A stretch of DNA of 64,000 nucleotides, taken from JADFRG01 sp036986135. Lineage in GTDB: Bacteria; Chloroflexota; Anaerolineae; Anaerolineales; E44-bin32. The notes under the pieces were generated by a model. That model ran no database searches, had not been told where the DNA came from, and was given only the letters and a program-made list of their open reading frames with translations. The translations under genes were made by a program, and so were the position numbers. How positions within the stretch are numbered: position 1 is the stretch's first letter; every line of letters starts with the position of its first letter. Shown piece by piece: positions 41,375 through 51,831 of the stretch. Where the stretch lies: the NCBI GenBank assembly GCA_036986135.1, contig BTQZ01000009.1:1-64000 (forward strand), in the 5' to 3' direction.

Positions 41375-42838
41375 ATGTGGTCCAAGAGAAAAGGTTTGGC
41401 CCTCGCCGGGCTTTTCATGTTTGCAGGCCTTGTCGCCGTGGCTTGCCAGGCAGAACCGGTCGAGGTTGAGGTTGAGGTCACCAGGGAGGTCAAGACTGAT
41501 GTCGAGGTCACCCGTGAGGTTGAGGTGGAAGTGCCCGTCGGCGGGGAGTTGGTCACGCTCGTCGCGCGCTGCCGGGCGAAACCGCCCACAGAGGATTGGC
41601 GCTGCAATAACCTGCTGTTCGGGGTAGCAGAAGTCAACGCCGACCTAGAAGCCGCCGGTGACAGCCGCCGAGTTGTGCTCAAGACCATACAAGACAACAC
41701 AGATTTTGGTGACATCATGCAGGAGTTTGCGCTGGCCTACGAGGACGATCAGGCGCCCGACATCCTGCTGACGGGACATGAGTTCATCGGCACGGAGGCG
41801 ACCGCTGGCCGCATCATCCCGCTGAGCGACATGCTCGGAGACTACCCAGAGTTTGATAATGTGATTGACGGTCTGTGGGACTCGGTTACCTTCAAGGGCC
41901 AGCGATGGGGCGTTCCCCAGGACACCGAGGCCCGACCGATCTATTGGGACAAGACGCTGCTGGTGCAGGTGCCGGGATGGGACGAGGCCCGCGTTGAGGG
42001 GCTGGCCGACGAGATCCTGGCCGGCAACTTCACCCTGGACGACATGTTGGATACGGCCGAAGCGGCCGTTGCAGCCGGCGTCGTGGAGCCGGGCATGGGT
42101 TTCTGGATGCGACCCAAAAACGGTACTGACTTCGTCACCCTGTACTATGCTTATGGTGGAGAGACGATTGACGCCGACACCGGCAAGCTGGTCTTCGACA
42201 CCGAGGCTGGTCTGAAGTACTACGAGTTCTTCGAACGCGGGCTGACCGGCAACGGCGCACACAGTTTCCTGACCGGAGACTGGGGCGGCAGCTACCACCC
42301 CAGCGTCTCGGGCAGCAAGGTCGTGTTCTGGGCCGGGGGTTCATGGCAGTGGGCCGAGTGGGCCAGCCAGTGGACCGCGGACAAGGGCGGCCAGGCCTAC
42401 CAGTTTGAAAATTGGGGCTATGGACTGTATCCGGCTGCCACTCGTGGAGGTTCCCCCAACACGCTGTCCCACCCCTTGACCTACTTGATTAGTTCCCAGA
42501 CTGAGAATCCCGACCTGGCTCTGGCTCTCATCGCCAAGGCCACCACGGACGAGGCCAACACCAGGCACGCCATCAACAGCACGCACCTGGGTATCCTCAA
42601 GTCGCAAGCCAACTACGAGCCGTATGCGAGTGATGTCTTTCTCGCCGACGTGCTCTACATGCTGGATTACACGACTTTCCTGCCCAATAACCCCAATTGG
42701 GGCACGTGGTCGACTATCACTTACGAGTCTCTGGCCGCGGTGCAGTCTGGCGACCTGACCGCTCAGGAGGCGGTCGACCTGGCTGTGGAGCAACTTCAGA
42801 ACGAGCTAGGCGACGAGATCATCATCCGGGGTGGATGA
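41375..42838 (+). CDS. Sugar ABC transporter substrate-binding lipoprotein
   Basis: A 487-residue family 1 solute-binding protein. The signal peptide ends in V-A-V-A-C and is followed by a linker of E-V-E-V-T-R-E-V repeats. The binding domain has the pattern of sugar or polyol binding proteins (D-I-L-L-T-G-H-E-F, G-V-P-Q-D-T-E-A-R-P-I-Y-W-D-K, F-W-A-G-G-S-W-Q-W). AGGAGGAG precedes the ATG. Placed between iolD and mmsA, it probably delivers inositol or a related cyclitol to the two permeases that follow. Confidence 0.9.
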   Translation: MWSKRKGLALAGLFMFAGLVAVACQAEPVEVEVEVTREVKTDVEVTREVEVEVPVGGELVTLVARCRAKPPTEDWRCNNLLFGVAEVNADLEAAGDSRRVVLKTIQDNTDFGDIMQEFALAYEDDQAPDILLTGHEFIGTEATAGRIIPLSDMLGDYPEFDNVIDGLWDSVTFKGQRWGVPQDTEARPIYWDKTLLVQVPGWDEARVEGLADEILAGNFTLDDMLDTAEAAVAAGVVEPGMGFWMRPKNGTDFVTLYYAYGGETIDADTGKLVFDTEAGLKYYEFFERGLTGNGAHSFLTGDWGGSYHPSVSGSKVVFWAGGSWQWAEWASQWTADKGGQAYQFENWGYGLYPAATRGGSPNTLSHPLTYLISSQTENPDLALALIAKATTDEANTRHAINSTHLGILKSQANYEPYASDVFLADVLYMLDYTTFLPNNPNWGTWSTITYESLAAVQSGDLTAQEAVDLAVEQLQNELGDEIIIRGG

Positions 42839-43847
42839 TGATCGCTTGGCGAGAGGGGGGACAGACCCCCTCTCGCCTCTCGCTCCAGCGAGGGATATAT
42901 CTGTCTCCATCCGACGGCTGCGCAACCGGCTGGAGGCCTACGGGTTCCTGGCTCCGGCCGCCGGGTTGGTCCTGCTATTCTTCATCATTCCCGTCATTAT
43001 TCTCCTTATCCTCAGCCTATCCGACCTAAGTTCAGCGAATATCACTTCGCTCGAGTGGTGGCTCCCGGCGAATTGGAGCCTGGAAAACTATGCCAGGATC
43101 TTTGGCAACAGGTTCTTCACTAAAATCCTGGGGAATACAGCCTTCTATGTGGTAACCACGCTGCTCCTGTTCAACTTCGGCAGCGCCCTCATAATTGCCC
43201 TACTCACCAGTCTCATCGAGCGCCGCGCCGCTTTCGTTTTCCGCTTGCTCTGGTTGTTGCCCCGCCTCACCCCTGCGGTCGTCTATATCTTGATGTGGAC
43301 CCGAATCGGCTCGCGGGCTCCCCACGGCATACTCAATCAACTACTTGTGCCTCTGGGGCTGGGGCCGGGAGGGGGCGATCTGATCCAAGCTTCGCCATGG
43401 GCCTTTGTCATCCTGGCCAATGGGATGATCGGCGCCTCCTTTGGCATGGTGATCTTTAGCTCAGCTATTGAATCCATCCCAAAGGACTACCTGAGAGCCT
43501 CCAAGGTAGACGGCGCCTCGACTCTGCAAACCATCCGCTACGTCACCTTGCCCATGATCCGGTGGCCGATATTGTTCGTAATCACATACCAGACCCTCTC
43601 GCTGCTCACCTCGTTCGAACAGATCCTGCTCCTCACCGACGGCGGACCGGGGCTGTTCACCACCGAGGTGTGGTCGCTGCAGGCCTATCATCGGGCCTTT
43701 TCCAGCGTCTCCGGCAATAATCTGTGGGGCTACGGATCCGCCTGGGCCGTGATTCTGGTCATCATCGGCGTGGCTGCAGCCGTGATCTACATGCGAGTAT
43801 TTCGGTTCAATGAGCTTGTGCAGGAACCCAGGATCGATGTGCTTTGA
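42831..43847 (+). CDS. Sugar ABC transporter permease (MalF/UgpA type)
   Basis: A 338-residue permease with six core helices. The first is G-F-L-A-P-A-A-G-L-V-L-L-F-F-I-I-P and the EAA loop is Y-L-R-A-S-K-V-D-G-A-S-T-L-Q. The GTG start at 42831 overlaps the end of the binding-protein gene by eight bases. No ribosome binding site is evident, consistent with coupled translation; the first 25 residues are hydrophilic and less certain. Confidence 0.9.
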   Translation: MDDDRLARGGTDPLSPLAPARDISVSIRRLRNRLEAYGFLAPAAGLVLLFFIIPVIILLILSLSDLSSANITSLEWWLPANWSLENYARIFGNRFFTKILGNTAFYVVTTLLLFNFGSALIIALLTSLIERRAAFVFRLLWLLPRLTPAVVYILMWTRIGSRAPHGILNQLLVPLGLGPGGGDLIQASPWAFVILANGMIGASFGMVIFSSAIESIPKDYLRASKVDGASTLQTIRYVTLPMIRWPILFVITYQTLSLLTSFEQILLLTDGGPGLFTTEVWSLQAYHRAFSSVSGNNLWGYGSAWAVILVIIGVAAAVIYMRVFRFNELVQEPRIDVL

Positions 43848-43868
43848 TCGACCGAGAGCGATGGAGAG

Positions 43869-44714
43869 ATGACCCTTAGGCAGAAATTAGGTGTGCTTGC
43901 GCCCTACGTGCTCTTGGTCATTTCGGTCGTGCCCATCTTTGTGGGTTTTCTCTGGCTGGTGATCAACTCGTTCGCGGTCCGCACGGAGGGGCTGTTGCCG
44001 GTAGGAGGTCTAACTCTGGAGAACTGGAGCTTTCTCCGGGAGCCTCCCTTCGGGCGCGGGTATCCGAGTATCTGGAGGGTGACCTTCAATACGTTTCTTA
44101 TCGCCATGTTCATGACCTTATTTGTGGTCCTGGTATCGTCGCTGGCTGGTTACGCGCTTTCACGCTTGAGTTTTGCCGGACGCAAGCCGTTTCTCTCGCT
44201 GACACTGATTCTCCACGCCTTCCCCGGCGTAACCCTGCTGATTGGGATCTTCTTCGTGTTGCGCGCTCTCAGTCTCTACAACAATCTTCTAGGCGTGGGT
44301 CTGGTCATGATTGGCTTCGAGTTGCCGTTCGGTATCTGGCTCATGAAAGGCTTCTTCGATAATGTCTCCTGGGACATGGAACGGGCAGCCCTGATTGATG
44401 GTGCCTCCCGCCTGCGGGTCTGGTGGCAGATCATCCTGCCCACCATTAAGCCCGGCATCGCGGCGCTTGCCATTTTTGCTTTCATCTCCGGCTGGAATGC
44501 CTGGCTCATTCCCAAGACCTTTACTATCGGCGCCGGGCAACAGGCTACACTATCGGTCTATTTGCAGAATTTTCAGGGCGACACGGTAATGGTCCAGTGG
44601 GGGGCGGTCACGGCGGTGGGGTTATTCCAGCTCATCCCGGTGGCAATATTCTTCGTCTTCACCCAGGATCTCCTGCTGACCATCTACGCCGGAGGGGCGA
44701 AAGGGGGGACGTGA
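43869..44714 (+). CDS. Sugar ABC transporter permease (MalG/UgpE type)
   Basis: A 281-residue inner-membrane permease with six helices, the M-E-R-A-A-L-I-D-G-A-S-R-L-R-V-W EAA loop that contacts the ATPase, and L-P-T-I-K-P-G-I after it. It pairs with the preceding permease. ATG 43869 follows GGAGAG. Confidence 0.92.
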   Translation: MTLRQKLGVLAPYVLLVISVVPIFVGFLWLVINSFAVRTEGLLPVGGLTLENWSFLREPPFGRGYPSIWRVTFNTFLIAMFMTLFVVLVSSLAGYALSRLSFAGRKPFLSLTLILHAFPGVTLLIGIFFVLRALSLYNNLLGVGLVMIGFELPFGIWLMKGFFDNVSWDMERAALIDGASRLRVWWQIILPTIKPGIAALAIFAFISGWNAWLIPKTFTIGAGQQATLSVYLQNFQGDTVMVQWGAVTAVGLFQLIPVAIFFVFTQDLLLTIYAGGAKGGT

Positions 44715-44724
44715 TTCCTATTTC

Positions 44725-44758
44725 CGCATTGCGTGTATTGTAGACTTTGGGCAATGCG
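44725..44758. promoter_or_regulatory. Inverted repeat upstream of the ABC ATPase gene
   Basis: CGCATTGC (44725-44732) and GCAATGCG (44751-44758) are exact inverted repeats with an 18-base gap. They lie between the permease stop and the ATPase start, and could be an operator or an mRNA hairpin. Confidence 0.45.
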
Positions 44759-44785
44759 AAATATTGTGCATCTAGTAACCGGACA

Positions 44786-45859
<1,074 letters not shown>

Positions 45860-46377
45860 CCGAGCCCCTGTGATAGTCCCTCCGCGTCCCGTTTACACCC
45901 TCGCGTTGATTCTCATCTCCTCATCCGGCTTTGGCGCATTCCTATCTGGGTGGGTCGGTGGGCGTGTCGCGGCATCGTGACGGGCGTGTCTTTCTTTCGC
46001 AGAATGGCGGCCCTGACGAAATCGCCTTGCACGTTAACAGCCCGTAGAGACCCGTAGGCCGCGGCTCGGCTGGCCGCGCCAATCGGAAAGAATCCACGCA
46101 AGGAACGGCTTGTTGGGACGTTCTTGATGACTGTGAAGAAAGTACCGGCGCAAGCCAGATTGCTGTCGGAATGGGAACAGCAGCCTATGGATCGTGACGT
46201 CGTCGCGCCTGCTATGTTGAACTCAGGTCCGGTGACGTCCAGGGGCTTGACCCAGCGAATGGCCTGCGATATCCTCCCGCAGTTGAAAGCGAGTGCTCTC
46301 TGGAGCCCTGACGGTTTGGAGATGGAAGGGACCGTCTCTATGGTGCCTGTAGGGGACTCTTCCGAGAGCCTGAGCTC
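45860..46377. other. Gap without a supported gene
   Basis: Open frames exist on both strands (minus 45913-46401, 162 codons; plus 46124-46405, 93 codons), but neither shows a recognisable domain or ribosome binding site. Their compositions (many Arg, Ser and Pro) look like antisense or decayed sequence. No terminator was found after the ATPase gene. Confidence 0.4.
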
Positions 46378-46779
46378 ATGCTCACTGGCGACGATTCGCA
46401 TCTAACTTCTCTCCTGGTCGCTGAAGCTGCAAGCCTCGAACATGAGCTAGCGCTCCATTACGCACCCTTCATCAAATTCGACCAACGTGAACCCTTCCTC
46501 CCGCTAATAGCCGGCTATTCTGTTTTCCGTCAAAGCGGACTTTCCCCTTCCTTCCCTAGAATGATAGAAGCTGGGCCCGGTGAGCAGGTGGTGGAATACG
46601 CCATTTGGTGGGATTGGGATATTCGCTCGCTACGGATCTCCTCTGAGCGACTGGTCCCGTGGCCAATGCTTTTTCGGTGGATCCCGGAGCGCGTATCTTA
46701 TCTGGCGGAGGGGCTAGAAGAGTTGGCTAGACCAGACCCAGCTCCGTTTGAGCCGCTCGAATGTGAGAAGGTGCCCTGA
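46378..46779 (+). CDS. Hypothetical protein coupled to the HAD/FAM151-like gene
   Basis: A 133-residue soluble protein with Y-A-P-F-I-K-F-D-Q-R-E-P-F-L-P, F-P-R-M-I-E and V-V-E-Y-A-I-W-W-D-W-D-I. The Trp/Asp-rich motif and the early F-D-x-x-E-P-F pattern look like a defined family that I cannot name with a function. Its TGA overlaps the next ATG (TGATG), so the two are translated together and probably work together. No good ribosome binding site precedes ATG 46378. Confidence 0.6.
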   Translation: MLTGDDSHLTSLLVAEAASLEHELALHYAPFIKFDQREPFLPLIAGYSVFRQSGLSPSFPRMIEAGPGEQVVEYAIWWDWDIRSLRISSERLVPWPMLFRWIPERVSYLAEGLEELARPDPAPFEPLECEKVP

Positions 46780-48281
46780 TGGCAACATCCTGGATGCAGT
46801 CCCTCTCGACTTGTTACGAGAAAACTCAAACCGAATTCCCCGGTGAGAAACTGCTCCTGCTCGCGGACATCGATGGGGCCATCATCGATATGCGGCATCT
46901 AGTTCTCGAGCTGCTATGGGCCTATGACCGTGAGCATTCAACCAGCTACTTTGAAAGGCTCAGGCTCGAAGACATTGATGTGCATGAGAACGATGTGGAG
47001 CAGCTATTAGAGGAGCAGAAGCTTTCGAAGCGGGCGCGGAAGAAGATCCTGGCCTGGTACCTTGAGAAGCGCTGGAGTCCCGAAGCCATTCACGAAATGC
47101 AGAGACCGTTCGAGGGCGTGTTCGAAATGGTGCGCTGGTTCCAACTCCAACCCAACACCTACGTTGGCCTGGTGACCGGGCGACCAGAGGCGCTGCGTGA
47201 AGACACGCTGCAATCACTCAATCAGATTGGGAAGCCCTATCGTGTGCATTTCGACGACGATCTGCTCTTTATGAACAAGGGCGAATGGGAGGACGGTGTT
47301 CCGCAAGTCAAGGTGGCTGGCCTCCGACACTTCCAAGACCAGGGCTACCATGTTTTTGCATTCATTGACAACGAGCCAGACAACCTCAAGGCCTTGGCCA
47401 AGGCCGATCCGGACAGCGGGATGCTGCTACTGCACGCGAATACGATCTACCAGTCAAGGCGTGTCCCTCGAGGGACGGTGCGCGGCAAGCACTACCGCCT
47501 GGCAGAGCTGATCCAACACGAGAACGCGCTTCCGTCGCATGTGCAGCTTGCCTGGCACGGCGTGAACGACGACCCTAACATGCGGCAGTTCCTCGTATCG
47601 GATGTGCGTTGGGCGGAGGTGGATGTGCAGCTGGATCCGGAGGGGGTCGAGGTCATCCTGCGTCACGATTCCTTTGCCAATGCCCCGATGCTTACGGATG
47701 AACGATGGCTCACGCTTAAATCGGCCCTCAAGAAGATCAAGAGACACGATCGGGCCGTCAAGTTAGATCTGAAGGCGGGTGACCTCGTCTTGGATTCGGT
47801 CCTCGAGCTGGTCAAGGAGCTTAGGTTTCACGATGAGGACTTATGGTTCAACGCCAATATTGAACAGCTAAAGGAAGCGGGCTTCCGACGCGTCCGGGAC
47901 GAGCACACAGAATCGATTCTTCAAGCGCCGATTGATTTCTTGCGACCGCTCATGCTGGCCACGCCGGAGCGAGCCCACGAGACTCTGGAGATGCTGGTTG
48001 GCTGGGGCATCAACCGGTTTTCTATTAGTTGGAAGGAACCCGACCTTCGCGAGCTCTTCGATCAGATGGATCAGTGGGGCTACGAAGTGAACATTTACAA
48101 CGTTCCCGACTTGGAAGCCTTCCTTCAGGCGGTATTGTTGCTACCCCGCTCGGTCACCTCCGACTTTAACTTTCCTCAATGGCAGTACTACGGCCGCGGG
48201 TCAGGCCAGGATCTCGATTACGTGACCTATCAGATTCGGCGCGCGAAGAAACGCCTCAACCGAGTCCGAACCGACGATTGA
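46779..48281 (+). CDS. HAD-like protein fused to a FAM151/DUF2181-like phosphodiesterase domain
   Basis: The 500-residue product has an N-terminal HAD-like domain (L-L-L-A-D-I-D-G-A-I-I-D at about 27, L-V-T-G-R-P at about 130, then F-I-D-N-E-P-D-N). From about residue 255 a second domain begins W-H-G-V-N-D-D-P-N-M and continues V-R-W-A-E-V-D-V-Q-L-D and L-R-H-D-S-F. This resembles FAM151/DUF2181, a TIM-barrel relative of glycerophosphodiester phosphodiesterases. In an inositol region, cleaving and dephosphorylating a phosphoinositol compound is a plausible role (inference). It is translationally coupled to the preceding gene. Confidence 0.65.
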   Translation: MATSWMQSLSTCYEKTQTEFPGEKLLLLADIDGAIIDMRHLVLELLWAYDREHSTSYFERLRLEDIDVHENDVEQLLEEQKLSKRARKKILAWYLEKRWSPEAIHEMQRPFEGVFEMVRWFQLQPNTYVGLVTGRPEALREDTLQSLNQIGKPYRVHFDDDLLFMNKGEWEDGVPQVKVAGLRHFQDQGYHVFAFIDNEPDNLKALAKADPDSGMLLLHANTIYQSRRVPRGTVRGKHYRLAELIQHENALPSHVQLAWHGVNDDPNMRQFLVSDVRWAEVDVQLDPEGVEVILRHDSFANAPMLTDERWLTLKSALKKIKRHDRAVKLDLKAGDLVLDSVLELVKELRFHDEDLWFNANIEQLKEAGFRRVRDEHTESILQAPIDFLRPLMLATPERAHETLEMLVGWGINRFSISWKEPDLRELFDQMDQWGYEVNIYNVPDLEAFLQAVLLLPRSVTSDFNFPQWQYYGRGSGQDLDYVTYQIRRAKKRLNRVRTDD

Positions 48282-48322
48282 GACAATCTTATGTCTCTGT
48301 GTCTCATCTCGGTTTCGGATGC

Positions 48323-48351
48323 CTGACATTCACCTAGGTAGGTGATAATAA
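48323..48351 (+). promoter_or_regulatory. Candidate promoter with operator upstream of mmsA
   Basis: CTGACA (48323-48328) could be a -35. TAATAA (48346-48351, spacing 17) or GATAAT (48344-48349, spacing 15) could be the -10. The inverted repeat CACCTA/TAGGTG (48331-48336 and 48339-48344) lies between them, as expected for a repressor site. Confidence 0.4.
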
Positions 48352-48390
48352 AGAGGGCCCCCTCGAGCGGTGGTTCCCGGAGGTAGTTTG

Positions 48391-49860
48391 ATGGATCAGA
48401 TAAGGAATTACATCGACGGAGTTTGGCAGACTTCCTCTGCGAAGGAGCACCTGGACGTCACAAACCCGGCCACAGGGGAAACACTCGGCCGGGTTCCGCT
48501 TTCTACGCCCGCTGAGGTCGACCAGGCCGCACAGGCCGCGGCAGAGGCCTTTCCGGAGTGGCGTCGCACGCCAGCCGCGGACCGAGTTCAATATCTATTC
48601 AAGCTCAAGAATCTGCTAGACGAAGAATTCGAGGAGCTGTCACGCACGATCACCCTGGAGAATGGCAAGACGCTTGGCGAATCCAGGGGCGAGATGCGCA
48701 GGGCGATCGAAAACGTGGAGGTGGCCTGCGGAATTCCAATCTTGATGCAAGGCTACAACTCGGAGGACATTGCGCGCGGCATCGATGAGATCATGATCCG
48801 TCAACCCATTGGCGTGGCCGCCGCGATTTGCCCTTTCAATTTCCCAGGAATGATCCCGTTCTGGTTCATGCCCTACGCCCTGGCCTGTGGAAACACCTAT
48901 GTCGTGAAGCCTTCTGAGAAGGTCCCGCTGACGATGGTCAAGGTCTTTGAACTCCTTGAGGAAGTGGGCTTTCCCAAGGGGGTTGTGAACATGGTCAACG
49001 GGTCCAAAGAAACGGTGGACGCGATATTAGAGCATCCAACAATCCGGGCCATCAGTTTTGTGGGTTCCACGCCGGTTGCCAGGCATGTATACGCGCAGGC
49101 GGCTGCGAACGGGAAGCGAGCTCAAGTCCAAGGTGGGGCCAAGAATCCTATCATTGTGCTGGCCGACGCCGACATGGAGATGTCGACTCGAATCGTGGCC
49201 GACAGCGCCTTCGGCAATGCTGGCCAGCGCTGCCTCGCTGCATCTCTGGCTGTCACCGTGGGCCAGGCCAGCAACAGCTTCACCGAAGCCATCGCCGAGG
49301 CGGCCAGCCAGCGGGTGGTCGGCTATGGCCTGGACGAGGGGGTCGACATGGGCCCGGTGATCACGCCAGAGAGCAAGGCGCGCATCCAGGGCCTGATCCA
49401 GGAAGGCGAAGCCGAGGGTGCCAAGGTTCTGGTGGACGGCCGGGATCCGAAGATCGATGGCTACGAGAACGGTAATTTCATCGGACCCACCGTTCTGGAA
49501 GGTGTGCCCGGGGGCGGCGAGATCTTCAAGACCGAGATCTTCGGTCCGGTGCTTGGATTGATGCACGTCGATACGATCGAAGACGCCATCGAATTGGTGA
49601 ATACTGGAGACTACGGCAACATGGCTAGTTTATTCACCAGCAGCGGCGCGGCCGCGCGCAAGTTTCGGTACGAAGCGGAAGCAGGCAACATCGGGATCAA
49701 CATCGGCGTGGCGGCTCCCATGGCGTTCTTCCCGTTTAGCGGATGGCGCGACAGCTTCTTCGGTACCCTACACGGTCAGGGCCGTGACGCAGTCGAGTTC
49801 TATACCCAAGAAAAGGTGGTCATCGAGCGCTGGCCCAAGGATTGGAGTCGCAAGTTCTAA
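48391..49860 (+). CDS. mmsA: (Methyl)malonate-semialdehyde dehydrogenase, CoA-acylating
   Basis: A 489-residue aldehyde dehydrogenase of the MmsA/IolA type. The catalytic Cys281 lies in G-N-A-G-Q-R-C-L-A, and the C-terminal F-P-F-S-G-W-R-D-S-F-F-G-T-L-H-G-Q-G is diagnostic for this CoA-dependent subfamily. It converts malonate semialdehyde to acetyl-CoA and CO2, the last inositol step. GGAGG seven bases before ATG 48391 fixes the start. It heads the second iol block. Confidence 0.94.
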   Translation: MDQIRNYIDGVWQTSSAKEHLDVTNPATGETLGRVPLSTPAEVDQAAQAAAEAFPEWRRTPAADRVQYLFKLKNLLDEEFEELSRTITLENGKTLGESRGEMRRAIENVEVACGIPILMQGYNSEDIARGIDEIMIRQPIGVAAAICPFNFPGMIPFWFMPYALACGNTYVVKPSEKVPLTMVKVFELLEEVGFPKGVVNMVNGSKETVDAILEHPTIRAISFVGSTPVARHVYAQAAANGKRAQVQGGAKNPIIVLADADMEMSTRIVADSAFGNAGQRCLAASLAVTVGQASNSFTEAIAEAASQRVVGYGLDEGVDMGPVITPESKARIQGLIQEGEAEGAKVLVDGRDPKIDGYENGNFIGPTVLEGVPGGGEIFKTEIFGPVLGLMHVDTIEDAIELVNTGDYGNMASLFTSSGAAARKFRYEAEAGNIGINIGVAAPMAFFPFSGWRDSFFGTLHGQGRDAVEFYTQEKVVIERWPKDWSRKF

Positions 49861-49873
49861 TCTAACCTTCCCG

Positions 49874-50770
49874 ATGCGAATCGCGAATGCGCCGGTTTCC
49901 TGGGGAGCGATAGAGTTTGCGAATGATCGCGGCGGGCTAGAGTATGCTCAGGTCCTAGACGAGATCCGAGAGACCGGATACGACGGCACCGAGCTAGGAG
50001 ACTGGGGATTTCTGCCGACCGAGCCCGAAATCCTCGCAGACCAACTTGCGGCCCGTGAGCTCTCGCTAGTCGGGGCTTTCATTCAGGCCCCGCTGCGGGA
50101 CCCGGCCTCCCACGATGACGGCCTCGCAAGGGCACTGAGAGCAGCGCATTTGCTGGCTGCTGTCGGAGGGGACCAGCCGTTCATCATCCTTTCTGATGAC
50201 AACGCCACGGTCGCAGTCCGAACCCGGAACGCGGGACGGATCCGTCCCGAACACGGCCTGCAACAACACCAGTGGGAGAACCTCATCGAAGGGGCCAACC
50301 TCATTGCGCGGACCGTGCTGGATGAAACAGGTCTGCGGACTACATTCCACCACCATGGCGGCGGCTATGTGGAGACGCCGTCAGAAGTCGAAGAGCTGCT
50401 TAGCCGTTCCGATCCAGACCTGCTGGGTCTATGCCTGGATACCGGACACTTCATGTTCGGTGGTGGGGACCCGGCCGAGGCCATCCGAAGCTACGGCGAC
50501 CGAATCTGGCACATCCACTTCAAGGACTTCGATCCAGCCGTCGCATCCCGCTCCAAACAAGAAGGCTGGGATTACCTAGAGACGGTCCGGAAGGGAATTT
50601 TCAGCGAGTTGGGAATGGGTGCGGTCGACTTTCCAGCTGTGTTGAGTGCCTTGCGAGCGGTGGGCTACGATCGCTGGATCGTGGTGGAGCAAGATCTCTT
50701 CCCGGGCACGGGCACGCCGAAAGAATCTGCTATGAGAAATCGAGACTATCTCCGCCGGCTCGGAATCTAG
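49874..50770 (+). CDS. iolE: Inosose dehydratase-like TIM-barrel protein
   Basis: A 298-residue AP-endonuclease-2-type TIM barrel. The N-terminal I-A-N-A-P-V-S-W-G and G-Y-D-G-T-E-L-G-D-W-G-F-L-P are IolE-like, followed by H-H-H-G-G-G-Y and C-L-D-T-G-H metal ligands. It dehydrates 2-keto-myo-inositol to the trihydroxycyclohexanedione used by IolD. It starts 13 bases after mmsA without a visible ribosome binding site, probably translated by coupling. Confidence 0.85.
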   Translation: MRIANAPVSWGAIEFANDRGGLEYAQVLDEIRETGYDGTELGDWGFLPTEPEILADQLAARELSLVGAFIQAPLRDPASHDDGLARALRAAHLLAAVGGDQPFIILSDDNATVAVRTRNAGRIRPEHGLQQHQWENLIEGANLIARTVLDETGLRTTFHHHGGGYVETPSEVEELLSRSDPDLLGLCLDTGHFMFGGGDPAEAIRSYGDRIWHIHFKDFDPAVASRSKQEGWDYLETVRKGIFSELGMGAVDFPAVLSALRAVGYDRWIVVEQDLFPGTGTPKESAMRNRDYLRRLGI

Positions 50771-50817
50771 TTCCTAAAACGTGGCCAGTCCACAAGCGCA
50801 CATAATGGAGGAATAAC

Positions 50818-51831
50818 TTGATACTCAATGTTGGTCTCGTCGGAGCGGGCAGGATCGGTCGTATCCACGCCGAGAATCTGGCAAATCGAATCCCAAACGC
50901 TCGGCTAGCGGCCGTCGCCGACATCGATCTAGAAGCAGCACAGTCTCTGGCCGCGCATTTAAACATCGAGACGGCCGTCTCAGATTACACCCAACTGCTC
51001 GATCAAAAGGATCTTCAGGCGGTCGTGATTTCCTCTGCGACCGATACACATGCGCAGATCATCAAGGAGGCGGCCTCGGCGGGGAAACACATCTTCTGCG
51101 AGAAACCGCTGGATTTTGAGCTGAGTCGCATCGATGATGCGCTTGAAGCCGTCGAGGCCGCGGGAGTCAAGCTCCAGGTGGGCTTTAACCGCCGCTTCGA
51201 CCCGAACTTCCGAAAAGTGCGTGAGATGGCCGCCGAGGGCAAGATCGGTGAGCCTCAGATTCTTCGGATCACGAGTCGGGATCCCGAACCTCCACCACTA
51301 GAGTACGTCAAGGCATCAGGTGGCATCTTCCTGGATATGACCATTCACGACTTTGACATGGCGCGCTACATCACGGGAAGCGAAGTAGAAGAGGTCTACG
51401 TGATCGGCGCAGTCATGATCGATCCCAAGATTGGGGAAGCCGGAGATCTGGATACCGTGATCATCACGCTGCGCTTCGAGAGCGGCGTGATTGGCACGAT
51501 CGACAACAGCCGCAAAGCGGTCTATGGGTACGACCAGCGCGTTGAGCTCTTTGGCTCGGAGGGAATGATTTCCACAGATAATGAAACTCCAGACCGACAC
51601 TCCTACAGCAATGCGGATGGAGTTCAAAAGCCGCTGCCGCTCTATTTCTTCCTCGAGCGCTACACCGAATCGTACTTGCGGGAGATGCGGTCCTTTGTGG
51701 ACAGCGTTCAAAACGGCACTCCCCCTGAAGTGACCGGCGCGGATGGCCGCGCACCGGTTGCGATAGGCCTGGCCGCCCGGAAGTCTTATGAGGAGAACCG
51801 GCCGGTCGCCATCCAAGAAATAACGCCGTGA
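50818..51831 (+). CDS. iolG: Inositol 2-dehydrogenase
   Basis: A 337-residue Gfo/Idh/MocA dehydrogenase with G-L-V-G-A-G-R-I-G-R-I-H (NAD-binding), C-E-K-P-L-D and G-F-N-R-R-F-D-P, plus M-T-I-H-D-F-D-M-A-R with the catalytic His. These segments are typical of IolG, which oxidises myo-inositol to 2-keto-myo-inositol. The start is TTG 50818 with GGAGG six bases upstream. Its stop overlaps the next GTG (GTGA). Confidence 0.9.
   Translation: MILNVGLVGAGRIGRIHAENLANRIPNARLAAVADIDLEAAQSLAAHLNIETAVSDYTQLLDQKDLQAVVISSATDTHAQIIKEAASAGKHIFCEKPLDFELSRIDDALEAVEAAGVKLQVGFNRRFDPNFRKVREMAAEGKIGEPQILRITSRDPEPPPLEYVKASGGIFLDMTIHDFDMARYITGSEVEEVYVIGAVMIDPKIGEAGDLDTVIITLRFESGVIGTIDNSRKAVYGYDQRVELFGSEGMISTDNETPDRHSYSNADGVQKPLPLYFFLERYTESYLREMRSFVDSVQNGTPPEVTGADGRAPVAIGLAARKSYEENRPVAIQEITP

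Noticed and set aside
45913..46401. 162-codon minus-strand frame in a gene-poor gap
   Set aside because: No domain, no ribosome binding site, and it overlaps the start of a supported plus-strand gene. I could not make a positive case.
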